Below are positions 25,038 through 32,777 of a stretch of 64,000 nucleotides of DNA, piece after piece (the first letter of the stretch is position 1; each line of letters starts with the position of its first letter). A program made the position numbers and the translations under genes. Origin of the DNA: Cellvibrionaceae bacterium (GTDB lineage Bacteria > Pseudomonadota > Gammaproteobacteria > Pseudomonadales > Cellvibrionaceae); contig PANW01000068.1 of NCBI GenBank assembly GCA_002707785.1, forward strand, positions 1 to 64,000, written 5' to 3'. Under the pieces are notes generated by a model, which was not told the DNA's origin, made no database searches, and saw nothing but the letters and a program-made list of their open reading frames with translations.

Positions 25038-25733
25038 ATGTGGGACATGAAACTCAAGCGTTTGTACTATCGACTGAAGCTGTTGACTTTCGGCCGCTCC
25101 ACAGACACACGTTTGGCATTTTCACTGTTGGAAAAGTGTTGGCAAGAGTCGGGCTTTTCTAGCAATCGCGATTGGCGCGAACAAGAGTTTTTGGTGGTCG
25201 ATGCCGAAATGTCGTCGCTGGATGCGCAAACCGGAGAGTTGCTCAGTCTCGGTTGGGTGGTGATTCGAGAGGGGCGCATACCGATTGGTAGTGCCGTACA
25301 CCATTTATTGCAGTCAAAAGATGGAGTGGGAGAAAGTGCCACTATTCATCAAATTCGGGATTGCGAGTTGGTCGATGGCCTTAGTGCGGAAGCATTGATT
25401 GGGCAGTTTCTCGAGGCCGCCAGAGGTCGAGTCTTAGTTTTCCATCATGCGCTCTTGGACGTCAGTTTCCTCGATAAACTGACGCGTGCTTTCTACGGGG
25501 CGCCTTTATTGATGCCTGTGTTGGATACCTTACAGATCGAAAAACGCAGCTTGGTACGCCGCGAGGTACCACTGGGGCAGAATGTATTGCGCTTGGCCAG
25601 TTGCTGTGCCCGCTACAACCTTCCGCCCAGCCCCGCGCACAATGCCTTGACTGATGCGCTAGCAACGGCGGAGCTGTTTTTGGCGCAGATTGCTCATAAG
25701 GGTAAGGATGTGCGCCTTGGAGATTTACTCTAA
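25038..25733 (+). CDS. DEDDh 3'-5' exonuclease, DnaQ-like
   Basis: The 231-residue protein has an RNase T/DnaQ fold. Exo I is Asp55-Ala-Glu57, Exo II includes Asp141 after His-His-Ala-Leu-Leu, and Exo III is His201-Asn-Ala-Leu-Thr-Asp206, so all catalytic acids are present. It lacks the N- and C-terminal features of the replicative epsilon subunit and has an N-terminal extension of about 50 residues. It follows the DUF294 gene by 11 bases. The 3' end overlaps the convergent DUF4124 gene by four bases. The substrate is unknown. Confidence 0.85.
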   Translation: MWDMKLKRLYYRLKLLTFGRSTDTRLAFSLLEKCWQESGFSSNRDWREQEFLVVDAEMSSLDAQTGELLSLGWVVIREGRIPIGSAVHHLLQSKDGVGESATIHQIRDCELVDGLSAEALIGQFLEAARGRVLVFHHALLDVSFLDKLTRAFYGAPLLMPVLDTLQIEKRSLVRREVPLGQNVLRLASCCARYNLPPSPAHNALTDALATAELFLAQIAHKGKDVRLGDLL

Positions 25734-26149
25734 CAATCTTGCTTGATGATTTCTCTCGCCGTATTCATCTGTTGTTCTACTTCTTCAGGTCCCAAGAATC
25801 TGAAACTGTCCCCTTCTTTGACCTTAATACGGGCATTGTTCTTCATGGTTTCCAAGTTTTTACGTGCAGCGGCGCAACGCTCGGGATCTTTTGGAAACTC
25901 CTCTTCAGTGGCCTTGGCGACTGTTTTCGATTCTTTTTTGGGCTTTTCAGCGACGGGTTCACCGTAAATATTGGTAGTGCGCACCTTGGTGTTGGGCTTG
26001 TCTTTGGGCGGATGGGCGGAATAGTGCACCACACCGTTCTCATCTTCCCACTTATAGAAGTCTTTACTGCTAAGTGAGCTGTGACTAAACAGAAAGAGTG
26101 ACAGGCACAAGGCGCTGCTCAAAAGGCGTGCAATGTTAGTGATAGTCAT
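25730..26149 (-). CDS. Exported DUF4124 domain protein
   Basis: 139 residues from ATG 26149; a TTG at 26158 is possible. A signal peptide (about 1-27) is followed by the DUF4124 core: Tyr-Lys-Trp-Glu-Asp-Glu-Asn-Gly-Val-Val-His-Tyr-Ser. A Lys/Glu-rich linker and a short helical C-terminus follow. Function is unknown; such proteins are common small periplasmic proteins in Pseudomonas relatives. It converges on the exonuclease gene (four-base overlap) and is divergent from ilvI. Confidence 0.75.
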   Translation of the reverse strand: MTITNIARLLSSALCLSLFLFSHSSLSSKDFYKWEDENGVVHYSAHPPKDKPNTKVRTTNIYGEPVAEKPKKESKTVAKATEEEFPKDPERCAAARKNLETMKNNARIKVKEGDSFRFLGPEEVEQQMNTAREIIKQDC

Positions 26150-26276
26150 GCTGCTCAAGATCCTTAGTGTGTTCTTATGTGGCTTATTATTGCCGTTCTG
26201 AAGAGTCTACGCCAGCAAAGTCGAGAGGTCGGTGAATCAATTCAAGGTTTATCGGGTAAAAACCGACATTTTTCGC
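26133..26276 (+). promoter_or_regulatory. Possible leader-peptide attenuator upstream of ilvIH
   Basis: A plus-strand ORF at 26133-26201 encodes 22 residues, of which 13 are Leu, Val or Ile. Twenty-six bases after its stop, GTCGGT (26228-26233) can pair with ACCGAC (26262-26267), followed by ATTTTT. An alternative stem GGTTT (26246-26250)/AAACC (26260-26264) overlaps the right arm. The next plus-strand gene is ilvI. Against this, the peptide is antisense to a signal-peptide coding stretch, which gives hydrophobic codons by chance, and ilvI is about 350 bases further on. Confidence 0.25.
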
Positions 26277-26629
26277 CTTCTCAGAGGCCTTAACCCCTTG
26301 ACTTTACTGGCCAAGTCGCCAAAATTGCGGGTTCGCTAGATGGCGTGTAGATCGCAACCGTAACCTCGGTAATTGGCTCGGAAATCACCCATATTTCCAG
26401 TATCTACCCCCGGCAAGCCAACCGCTGGCCGAACCATCCCAATTGCGTAGGTGCGTCCACCGACGTTGCCTATCCGATTTGCTGCGGCGCTAACAAGGGC
26501 GGCGGAGTCGGGCAAGCTTCAGTCATCACGGGTTTTGATTGTATAGAGCGCGCGGTCTAGTCTCAAACTGGGCGGTGGTCTATGTCTATGGTCCGTGCAG
26601 TTACTTTTATTGATTAAAGGGGATAACAG
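26150..26629. other. Intergenic region upstream of ilvI
   Basis: 480 bases between the divergent DUF4124 and ilvI genes. Apart from the possible attenuator (to 26276) I find no gene. A 60-codon open frame on the minus strand (26340-26515) has no good start or ribosome site. AAAGGGG stands before the ilvI GTG. The length is unusual for an ilvIH leader and could hide a long 5' UTR or decayed sequence. Confidence 0.4.
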
Positions 26630-28366
26630 GTGGAAATGCTCTCTGGCGGCGATATGTTAATTCGCTCCCTGCAAGAAGAAGGCGTTGATGTTGTATTTGG
26701 CTACCCAGGTGGGGCGGCGTTACATATCTACGATGCAATTTTCAGACAAGATAAAGTTAAGCACATACTGGTGCGTCACGAACAGTCGGCGACTCACGCG
26801 GCTGACGGCTACGCGCGTGCCAGCGGGAAAGTGGGTACGGTGCTGGTCACCTCCGGTCCTGGTGCGACCAATGCCATTACCGGTATCGCTACTGCCTATA
26901 TGGACTCCATTCCCATGGTTGTCATTTCTGGCCAGGTTCCCGCCGAGAAGATCGGTGAAGATGCCTTCCAGGAAACCGATATGGTGGGTGTATCACGTCC
27001 TATCGTAAAACACAGCTTTTTGGTGCAGAACGCCTCTGAGATTCCAGAGATTATCAAAAAAGCGTACCACATTGCCTCTACCGGTCGCCCTGGTCCGGTG
27101 GTTGTCGACGTCCCTAAGAATACGGTAAACCCAGCTGAAACCTTCCCCTTCGAATACCCGAAGAAGTTGAAGATGCGTTCTTATACGCCGGCAACCAAAG
27201 GTCACAGCGGACAGATTAAGAAAGCGGTTAGCATGTTGATGCAAGCTAAGCGTCCGATGATTTACGCCGGTGGTGGTGTGGTGTTGGGCGAGGCCAGTGA
27301 TCTGCTCACCGAATTGTCACAAAAACTGAATTTCCCCGTCACCAATACTTTGATGGGATTGGGGGCTTATCCTGGCAACGACAAGCAGTTTGTCGGCATG
27401 TTGGGTATGCACGGTACTTTCGAAGCCAATACTGCTATGCACCACAGCGATTTGATCTTGGCGGTGGGCGCACGTTTCGATGATCGTGTGACCAATACCA
27501 CTAGCAAATTCTGCCCTAATGCCAAGATCATTCACATTGATATTGATCCTGCATCGATTTCCAAGACCATTACCGCGGATGTACCCATTGTCGGCGCCGT
27601 TGATAGTGTGTTGAAAGACATGCTGGAGCTGGTTAAAGAATCGAAAGAAACGCCCGATGAAACCGCACTGGCAGATTGGTGGAAGCAGATTAACGAGTGG
27701 CGTGAGCGCCATGGGATTTATACCCAACCTCGCTATAACACCGAAGGTGACAAGATCATGCCGCAAGACGTGATCAAGACACTGTATGAGGTCACCAATG
27801 GCGACGCTATTGTCACCTCTGATGTGGGCCAGCATCAGATGTTTGCGGCTCAATACTATTTGTTTAAGAGCCCGCGCCAGTGGATCAATTCTGGCGGCTT
27901 GGGAACTATGGGGTTTGGTTTGCCAGCGGCTATGGGTGCAGCCTTTGCAGTACGTGACAAAGACGTTGTCTGTGTTACCGGTGAAGGTTCTATCCAGATG
28001 TGTATTCAGGAGCTGTCAACACTGACTCAGTACGGCATTCCCGTGAAGATAGTTTGCTTGAACAATCAGGCTCTAGGCATGGTCAAGCAATGGCAGGACA
28101 TGGTGTATGACAGCCGTTACTCGGAAATTCACTACGAAGATTCCCTGCCGGACTTCACCAAGTTGATGGAAGCTTACGGTCATGTGGGCATCGATGTTCA
28201 CAAAAAAGAAGAGCTGCGCGAAAAGCTAGAAGAAGGTTTTGCGATGAAAGATCGCGTGGTATTCATGAACGTATACGTTGATCCGAGTGAGCACGTATAT
28301 CCAATGTTGGTGGCCCCAGAGGGCTCCATGCGAGACATGTGGTTAAGTAAAACGGAGCGTACCTAA
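26630..28366 (+). CDS. ilvI: Acetolactate synthase large subunit
   Basis: The 578-residue protein is the ThDP-dependent enzyme of the first common step of valine, leucine and isoleucine synthesis. The catalytic Glu is in His-Glu-Gln-Ser-Ala-Thr-His-Ala-Ala-Asp-Gly-Tyr-Ala. The FAD/pyruvate domain and the ThDP motif Gly-Glu-Gly-Ser-Ile-Gln-Met to Asn-Asn are present; Glu in place of Asp in that motif is familiar from Pseudomonas IlvI. Translation starts at GTG 26630, or ATG 26636. It is followed after one base by ilvH. Confidence 0.96.
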   Translation: MEMLSGGDMLIRSLQEEGVDVVFGYPGGAALHIYDAIFRQDKVKHILVRHEQSATHAADGYARASGKVGTVLVTSGPGATNAITGIATAYMDSIPMVVISGQVPAEKIGEDAFQETDMVGVSRPIVKHSFLVQNASEIPEIIKKAYHIASTGRPGPVVVDVPKNTVNPAETFPFEYPKKLKMRSYTPATKGHSGQIKKAVSMLMQAKRPMIYAGGGVVLGEASDLLTELSQKLNFPVTNTLMGLGAYPGNDKQFVGMLGMHGTFEANTAMHHSDLILAVGARFDDRVTNTTSKFCPNAKIIHIDIDPASISKTITADVPIVGAVDSVLKDMLELVKESKETPDETALADWWKQINEWRERHGIYTQPRYNTEGDKIMPQDVIKTLYEVTNGDAIVTSDVGQHQMFAAQYYLFKSPRQWINSGGLGTMGFGLPAAMGAAFAVRDKDVVCVTGEGSIQMCIQELSTLTQYGIPVKIVCLNNQALGMVKQWQDMVYDSRYSEIHYEDSLPDFTKLMEAYGHVGIDVHKKEELREKLEEGFAMKDRVVFMNVYVDPSEHVYPMLVAPEGSMRDMWLSKTERT

Positions 28367-28367
28367 G

Positions 28368-28859
28368 ATGAGACGTATTATTTCTGTACTCATGGAAAAT
28401 GAGCCAGGCGCCTTGTCCCGAGTAGTGGGTTTGTTTTCTCAGCGTGGTTATAACATTGAGACTCTCACCGTTGCGCCGACCGAAGACGAAACCTTGTCGC
28501 GTTTGACCGTGACCACCGTGGGTGACGATCATAAGATCGAACAGATCACCAAGAACCTCAACAAATTGATTGATGTGGTGAAGCTGGTCGATTTGAGCGA
28601 AGGTCAGCATATCGAGCGCGAGTTGATGCTGATCAAAGTCAAAGCCTCAGGTGCACAACGTGCTGAGATCAAACGCTGCGTGGATATTTTCCGCGCTCAG
28701 GTTATTGATGTCACCAGCACGGTCTACACCATTCAGGTCGCAGGCACCTCTGATAAGCTGGATGCTTTTGTACAGGCTGTTGGTGATGCCGCTATTCTGG
28801 AAGTGGTTCGTTCGGGTGTGTCGGGTATCTCTCGCGGAGAGAAAGTGCTCAGCATCTAA
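28368..28859 (+). CDS. ilvH: Acetolactate synthase small (regulatory) subunit
   Basis: The 163-residue protein has an N-terminal ACT domain (Ser-Val-Leu-Met-Glu-Asn-Glu-Pro-Gly-Ala-Leu-Ser-Arg-Val, then Phe-Ser-Gln-Arg-Gly-Tyr-Asn-Ile-Glu) and the second ALS_ss_C domain ending in Ser-Gly-Val-Ser-Gly-Ile-Ser-Arg-Gly. It activates IlvI and confers valine feedback inhibition. It starts one base after the ilvI stop and ends with an intrinsic terminator. Confidence 0.97.
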   Translation: MRRIISVLMENEPGALSRVVGLFSQRGYNIETLTVAPTEDETLSRLTVTTVGDDHKIEQITKNLNKLIDVVKLVDLSEGQHIERELMLIKVKASGAQRAEIKRCVDIFRAQVIDVTSTVYTIQVAGTSDKLDAFVQAVGDAAILEVVRSGVSGISRGEKVLSI

Positions 28860-28880
28860 GCGCTCACTTGATCGCAGAAA

Positions 28881-28908
28881 GGCTCGGCTGTTCAGTCGGG
28901 CCTTTTTT
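28881..28908 (+). terminator. Intrinsic terminator after ilvH
   Basis: GGCTCGGC (28881-28888) pairs, with G-T pairs, with GTCGGGCC (28895-28902), followed by six T. Confidence 0.85.
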
Positions 28909-28986
28909 GTATCTGGCTGCCAACGAGACCATACTGTCAGCCAGTCCCACACTGACGCCCATTGATCAACTGGATATATTGTCTTA

Positions 28987-30171
28987 GTGCAGCATGCCAC
29001 CCGTTTTCAAAAGCTTGATGAATTGTTGGCAAGTCACCGTCACTGGTGGCAAGTGCAGGCCTTTCATCATCGAGATTTTCCTTGGTTGGAGTCGTCCTTA
29101 GTCGGTGAGTTAAGGGCGTTGTCGGATGATCAGATTGAAGAGCTGGCGAAGGATTCCGAACAGCTTGTTCGATGGTTGTCGCAGTGGATTCCGCAACTAT
29201 CGCAAGTAACCTCCCTTCAGCGACTGCCAAAGTGTCCGCGGCGAGATCTACACATTCCTCCTCGATTGGACATTCAAATACCGGGTCGAAAGTGGCAACA
29301 AATTCAGGCGTTTTTAGCCTCACGTCGCGCCAGCCAAGCTCACGTGCTCGAGTGGTGTGCGGGCAAGGGGCATCTTGGGCGCTGCCTCGGTGTTTTGGAT
29401 CAATGCTCAGTATCCAGTCTCGAATGGCAAGCCGAACTCTGTAAACAAGGCGAGATTTTGGCGCGTCGACAGCCGCACACACAGAATTTTGTGTGTGCGG
29501 ATGCGTTCTCTTCTGAGGCACGACAACACATCGAAGTCGGCATGGAGGTCGTTGCGCTTCATGCCTGTGGAGATTTGCATACGCAATTGATGCGCCATTG
29601 TTGCGAGCGTTCGGTGACGGCCCTGACTTTTTCACCCTGTTGTTATCATTTGATTCAAGGCGATGTGTATCGTCCTATGTCAAAACAAGCACTAGCCGCT
29701 CAACTGAGTTTAACCCGTCAAGATCTGAGCCTGCCATTGCAACAAACGGTGACGGCCGGTGCGTCAGTGCGACGGCGCCGAGACAAAGAGTTGCAATGGC
29801 GTCTGGCGTTTGATGAATGGCAGCGCAGTTTCCGTAGACAAGATTCCTACCTGCCATTGCCGACGCTTCGGGCAGAGCATTTGAAAATGAGTTTTTCTAA
29901 TTTTGTTGCTGCTATGGCCGAAAAAAAGGGGCTTCAGAGTTTGGGGGCAGTGGATGAAGATCGCTGGTTGGAGGCAGGGCATGAACGCTTTCGACTAGTG
30001 CGTCGTATGGAGTTGGTTATGCATGCCTTCCGACGGCCTTTGGAGTTGTGGCTGGTGCTGGATCGGGCACTCTATTTACAAGAGCAAGGCGCTCAGGTGT
30101 CGGTGGGCGAGTTTTGCGAGCCGAGTTTAACCCCTAGAAATATCTTATTGGATGCACGTTGGGTTCGATAG
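28987..30171 (+). CDS. METTL25-like SAM-dependent methyltransferase
   Basis: 394 residues from GTG 28987. The SAM-binding motif Glu-Trp-Cys-Ala-Gly-Lys-Gly-His-Leu-Gly-Arg lies near 118-128. A second block reads His-Ala-Cys-Gly-Asp-Leu-His-Thr, and a third Ser-Pro-Cys-Cys-Tyr-His, both hallmarks of the Methyltransf_32/METTL25 group. The substrate is unknown; an RNA or protein target is plausible. The coding sequence contains a perfect 11-base inverted repeat (29473-29500). It stands alone between the ilvIH terminator and the convergent SDR gene. The start codon is uncertain because no clear ribosome site is visible. Confidence 0.75.
   Translation: MQHATRFQKLDELLASHRHWWQVQAFHHRDFPWLESSLVGELRALSDDQIEELAKDSEQLVRWLSQWIPQLSQVTSLQRLPKCPRRDLHIPPRLDIQIPGRKWQQIQAFLASRRASQAHVLEWCAGKGHLGRCLGVLDQCSVSSLEWQAELCKQGEILARRQPHTQNFVCADAFSSEARQHIEVGMEVVALHACGDLHTQLMRHCCERSVTALTFSPCCYHLIQGDVYRPMSKQALAAQLSLTRQDLSLPLQQTVTAGASVRRRRDKELQWRLAFDEWQRSFRRQDSYLPLPTLRAEHLKMSFSNFVAAMAEKKGLQSLGAVDEDRWLEAGHERFRLVRRMELVMHAFRRPLELWLVLDRALYLQEQGAQVSVGEFCEPSLTPRNILLDARWVR
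29473..29500. repeat. Perfect 11-base inverted repeat inside the methyltransferase gene
   Basis: CCGCACACACA (29473-29483), spacer GAATTT, TGTGTGTGCGG (29490-29500). The arms are exact complements, which is unusual inside coding sequence. The mRNA would form a very stable hairpin. Confidence 0.85.
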
Positions 30172-30199
30172 TGAATGTCGACACTTAACCGCTTCGACA

Positions 30200-30260
30200 T
30201 TAAGAAGCCCCTGTATTGACCTCTCTAGGTTGAGAGGTTCGGAGGAAGCAGACTTCTTAA
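30200..30260. terminator. Nested dyad between convergent genes
   Basis: Outer arms TTAAGAAG (30200-30207) and CTTCTTAA (30253-30260); inner hairpin ACCTCTC (30219-30225)/GAGAGGT (30232-30238). It lies between the stops of the methyltransferase and SDR genes, the place for a two-way terminator, but lacks a long T run. Confidence 0.4.
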
Positions 30261-30280
30261 TACCTTGATTGCGTTGCAGA

Positions 30281-31057
30281 TTACTGTGCGGTGTAGCCGC
30301 CATCGACGACTAGCTCGGCTCCGGTCATATAGCTGCTGTCATCGGAGGCAAGAAACAAAATGGATTTGGCCATTTCTATGGGTTGACCGGGGCGATCCAT
30401 AGGGATTTTAGCGCGAACCCCCGCCATGACTTGTTCGGCCATTTCTTCACCAAATTGCTCCACAATATTTGTGGTGGTCATCGGCGTTTCGATAAATCCC
30501 GGATGCAATGTATTCACACGAATACCGTAGTTGTTTTGGGCGCAATGGAGCGCGGCTGATTTGGAGAAAATCCTGACCGCCCCTTTGCTGGCGTTGTAGG
30601 CAGCAACGGTGGGTTCACCGATCAGACCCTCGATGGAGGAAACGTTAATGATGGAACCACCGCTACCCGCCTTCATGGTTTTAATGGCGGCCTGAGTGCC
30701 CAGAAAAACTCCCTCGACATTTACCGACTGGGTCTTTCTCCAGCCGTCGAGGGTTTCATCTTCAACATTGCCGGAGAGTGCAACACCGGCGTTATTGACC
30801 ATAATATCCAGCTGACCAAAAGCCTCCAGTGTAGCTGCCATGGCTTTGGGCCAGCTGTCTTCTTGGGTAACGTCTTGTTGCAAGGGCAGCACTTCGCCTC
30901 CCTTGACTTTAATGGCGGCGACGCAGTCAGTTAGATCATCAAGGCTTAAACCGCTGATGACTACTTTGGCGCCTTGCTCAGCAAAAATTTCCGCGGTGGC
31001 TCGACCAATGCCGGTACCTCCGCCTGATATGAATGCTACCTTGCCTGTTAGTCTCAT
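30281..31057 (-). CDS. Short-chain dehydrogenase/reductase
   Basis: The 258-residue classical SDR has the cofactor motif Gly-Gly-Gly-Thr-Gly-Ile-Gly (12-18), Asn-Asn-Ala-Gly (88-91), catalytic Ser140/141, Tyr154 and Lys158, and Pro-Gly in the substrate region. Asp-free, basic-poor residues after the second strand leave NAD versus NADP open. It lies 46 bases downstream of the Baeyer-Villiger monooxygenase in the same direction. It could oxidise an alcohol to the ketone used by that enzyme, a common pairing in alicyclic alcohol/ketone breakdown. The substrate is unknown. Confidence 0.85.
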   Translation of the reverse strand: MRLTGKVAFISGGGTGIGRATAEIFAEQGAKVVISGLSLDDLTDCVAAIKVKGGEVLPLQQDVTQEDSWPKAMAATLEAFGQLDIMVNNAGVALSGNVEDETLDGWRKTQSVNVEGVFLGTQAAIKTMKAGSGGSIINVSSIEGLIGEPTVAAYNASKGAVRIFSKSAALHCAQNNYGIRVNTLHPGFIETPMTTTNIVEQFGEEMAEQVMAGVRAKIPMDRPGQPIEMAKSILFLASDDSSYMTGAELVVDGGYTAQ

Positions 31058-31103
31058 CGCATGAGTCCTGTGTGGGTTTTATTCTTAGAATGATCCGTAA
31101 ACA

Positions 31104-32660
31104 TTAGGATACGATCGCGGCTTCTTCAAGCTTCTCGTCGGCTGTGTTTGGCGCAGTTTCAGAGGAAGTGTCTGGCGCTGAGACTGCATTGGGTCGGGCG
31201 GCCTCCATGACCAGATCATTGACGTTCGGTTGATCCATCTCTGTCACCCAGCGCTTCCATGTGTAGGGCCACATAGCCGGGTCTCCATCACCATCTAAGT
31301 ACCAGCTCTGACAGCCTCCCACCCACGCAGTACCTTTCATACCGGCTTTTAAGTATTGGTTGAAGCTGACCAGTGCTTCTTGTTTGGCTTCGATGGTATC
31401 AATCTTTTTCTGTCGCCACAGGTCGATGAGCTTCAGAACGTAATTGGTTTGCACTTCACTCATGGCAATCACTGAGAAGTTTCCGATCGGCGTGTTGGGG
31501 CCGAGCATCAAAAAGAAATTGGGGAAATTAGGTAGCAGCACTGAGCGATAGGCTTGAACCTTTCGGCCCCAAGCTTCGTTGATGTGCAGGCCATCTTTAC
31601 CTCGCATTTCCATGGGACGCATAAAGTTAAACGGCTGGAAACCGGTAGAGACGACCAGCACATCCAGTTCGTGAAGGTTGCCGTCTTTGGTAATGACTCC
31701 GCGTTCTTCAATGCGCTCAATGCCCTCAGTCACAAGATCCGCATTGGGTTTTTGGATGCCGTCGTAGAAGGTTGAGTTGATGATCAAACGTTTACAGCCA
31801 ACGGTGTAATCGGGACGCAGTTTCTCGCGCAATACCGGATCTTTGATGCTCTTGTTAAGATTGCGTTTACACATAAAATCCACAAACGCGTGTTGCAATT
31901 TGTGTCCAGTCACAGCCTTGGAGAAAATGTGTTCGAGGCCACGGGTGTACCACTTTCTCAAGCGGTGCATTTTGTTGGGGTTGTCGCGCCAGGCTTGCTT
32001 TTGTTTTTCATCGAAGGCTTTGTTGGGCAGTGGGAAAATCCACTGAGGCGTGCGTTGGAACACAGAGACTTTTTTCGCCACTTTGGTTAGCTCGGGAATG
32101 ACTTGTGCAGCGGTGGAACCGGTGCCGATGACGCCCACTCGCTTGCCACTTAAGTCGACGCTCTCATCCCACTGCGCCGTGTGGAACATCTTGCCATTAA
32201 AGGTTTCAAGCCCTTTAATATCGGGAAAGGCTGGGTGATGTAAAATCCCGGTGGCACCGATGAGAAAATCCGCCACCAGCGTATCTCCCTTGCTGGTTTC
32301 TACCGTCCATTTACCGTTGTCGTAGAGGCTGCTGACTACGGCTTCATTGAATCGAACTTTCTCGGTGACGCCATATTTCCGGCCAACACGCTCGAAGTAC
32401 TCCTGAATCTCATCGCCGTGAGCGAAGCGGTTACTCCACTCGGCGTTAGGCTCAAAGGAATAGGTGTACATGTGTGCCGGTACATCACAGGCGACACCGG
32501 GATAGCGATTTTCACGCCAAGTGCCGCCAATGTTGTGCTTCTTCTCCAATATGGTGATGTCGGTAATGCCGGCTTCGCGTAACTTGATCGTCATTAGAAT
32601 ACCGGTCATACCGGCGCCAATGATGACCACGGAAGGATTGCGAACAGATTGCTGATTCAT
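31104..32660 (-). CDS. Flavin monooxygenase, Baeyer-Villiger type
   Basis: The 518-residue protein has an N-terminal FAD Rossmann motif Ile-Gly-Ala-Gly-Met-Thr-Gly (14-20), Gly-Gly-Thr-Trp (45-48), the Baeyer-Villiger fingerprint Phe-Asn-Gly-Lys-Met-Phe-His-Thr-Ala-Gln-Trp (154-164) and a second NADPH motif Gly-Thr-Gly-Ser-Thr-Ala (179-184). It inserts oxygen next to a ketone to give an ester or lactone. The C-terminal tail (about 490-518) is Ala/Thr/Glu-rich and probably disordered. It is likely co-transcribed with the SDR downstream. No esterase or lactonase is near, so a complete pathway is not shown here. Confidence 0.88.
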   Translation of the reverse strand: MNQQSVRNPSVVIIGAGMTGILMTIKLREAGITDITILEKKHNIGGTWRENRYPGVACDVPAHMYTYSFEPNAEWSNRFAHGDEIQEYFERVGRKYGVTEKVRFNEAVVSSLYDNGKWTVETSKGDTLVADFLIGATGILHHPAFPDIKGLETFNGKMFHTAQWDESVDLSGKRVGVIGTGSTAAQVIPELTKVAKKVSVFQRTPQWIFPLPNKAFDEKQKQAWRDNPNKMHRLRKWYTRGLEHIFSKAVTGHKLQHAFVDFMCKRNLNKSIKDPVLREKLRPDYTVGCKRLIINSTFYDGIQKPNADLVTEGIERIEERGVITKDGNLHELDVLVVSTGFQPFNFMRPMEMRGKDGLHINEAWGRKVQAYRSVLLPNFPNFFLMLGPNTPIGNFSVIAMSEVQTNYVLKLIDLWRQKKIDTIEAKQEALVSFNQYLKAGMKGTAWVGGCQSWYLDGDGDPAMWPYTWKRWVTEMDQPNVNDLVMEAARPNAVSAPDTSSETAPNTADEKLEEAAIVS

Positions 32661-32777
32661 GGACAGACTCCCTAATGAGAAACTTAGATGCTTCTAGATT
32701 ACGGTAGCCGTCTGCGCTATACCCACTCCTGAGGTAGGGGAATTAGGCAATAGAGTGGGGGGTGGGGGAGTGTTTTT

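Noticed and set aside
26340-26515. 60-codon minus-strand frame upstream of ilvI
   Set aside because: No start with a ribosome site, no recognised motif, and a length that chance allows.
27961-27990. Glu instead of Asp in the ThDP motif of IlvI as a sign of inactivation
   Set aside because: The same Gly-Glu-Gly-Ser-Ile-Gln-Met is familiar in Pseudomonas-type IlvI, and all other catalytic residues are present.
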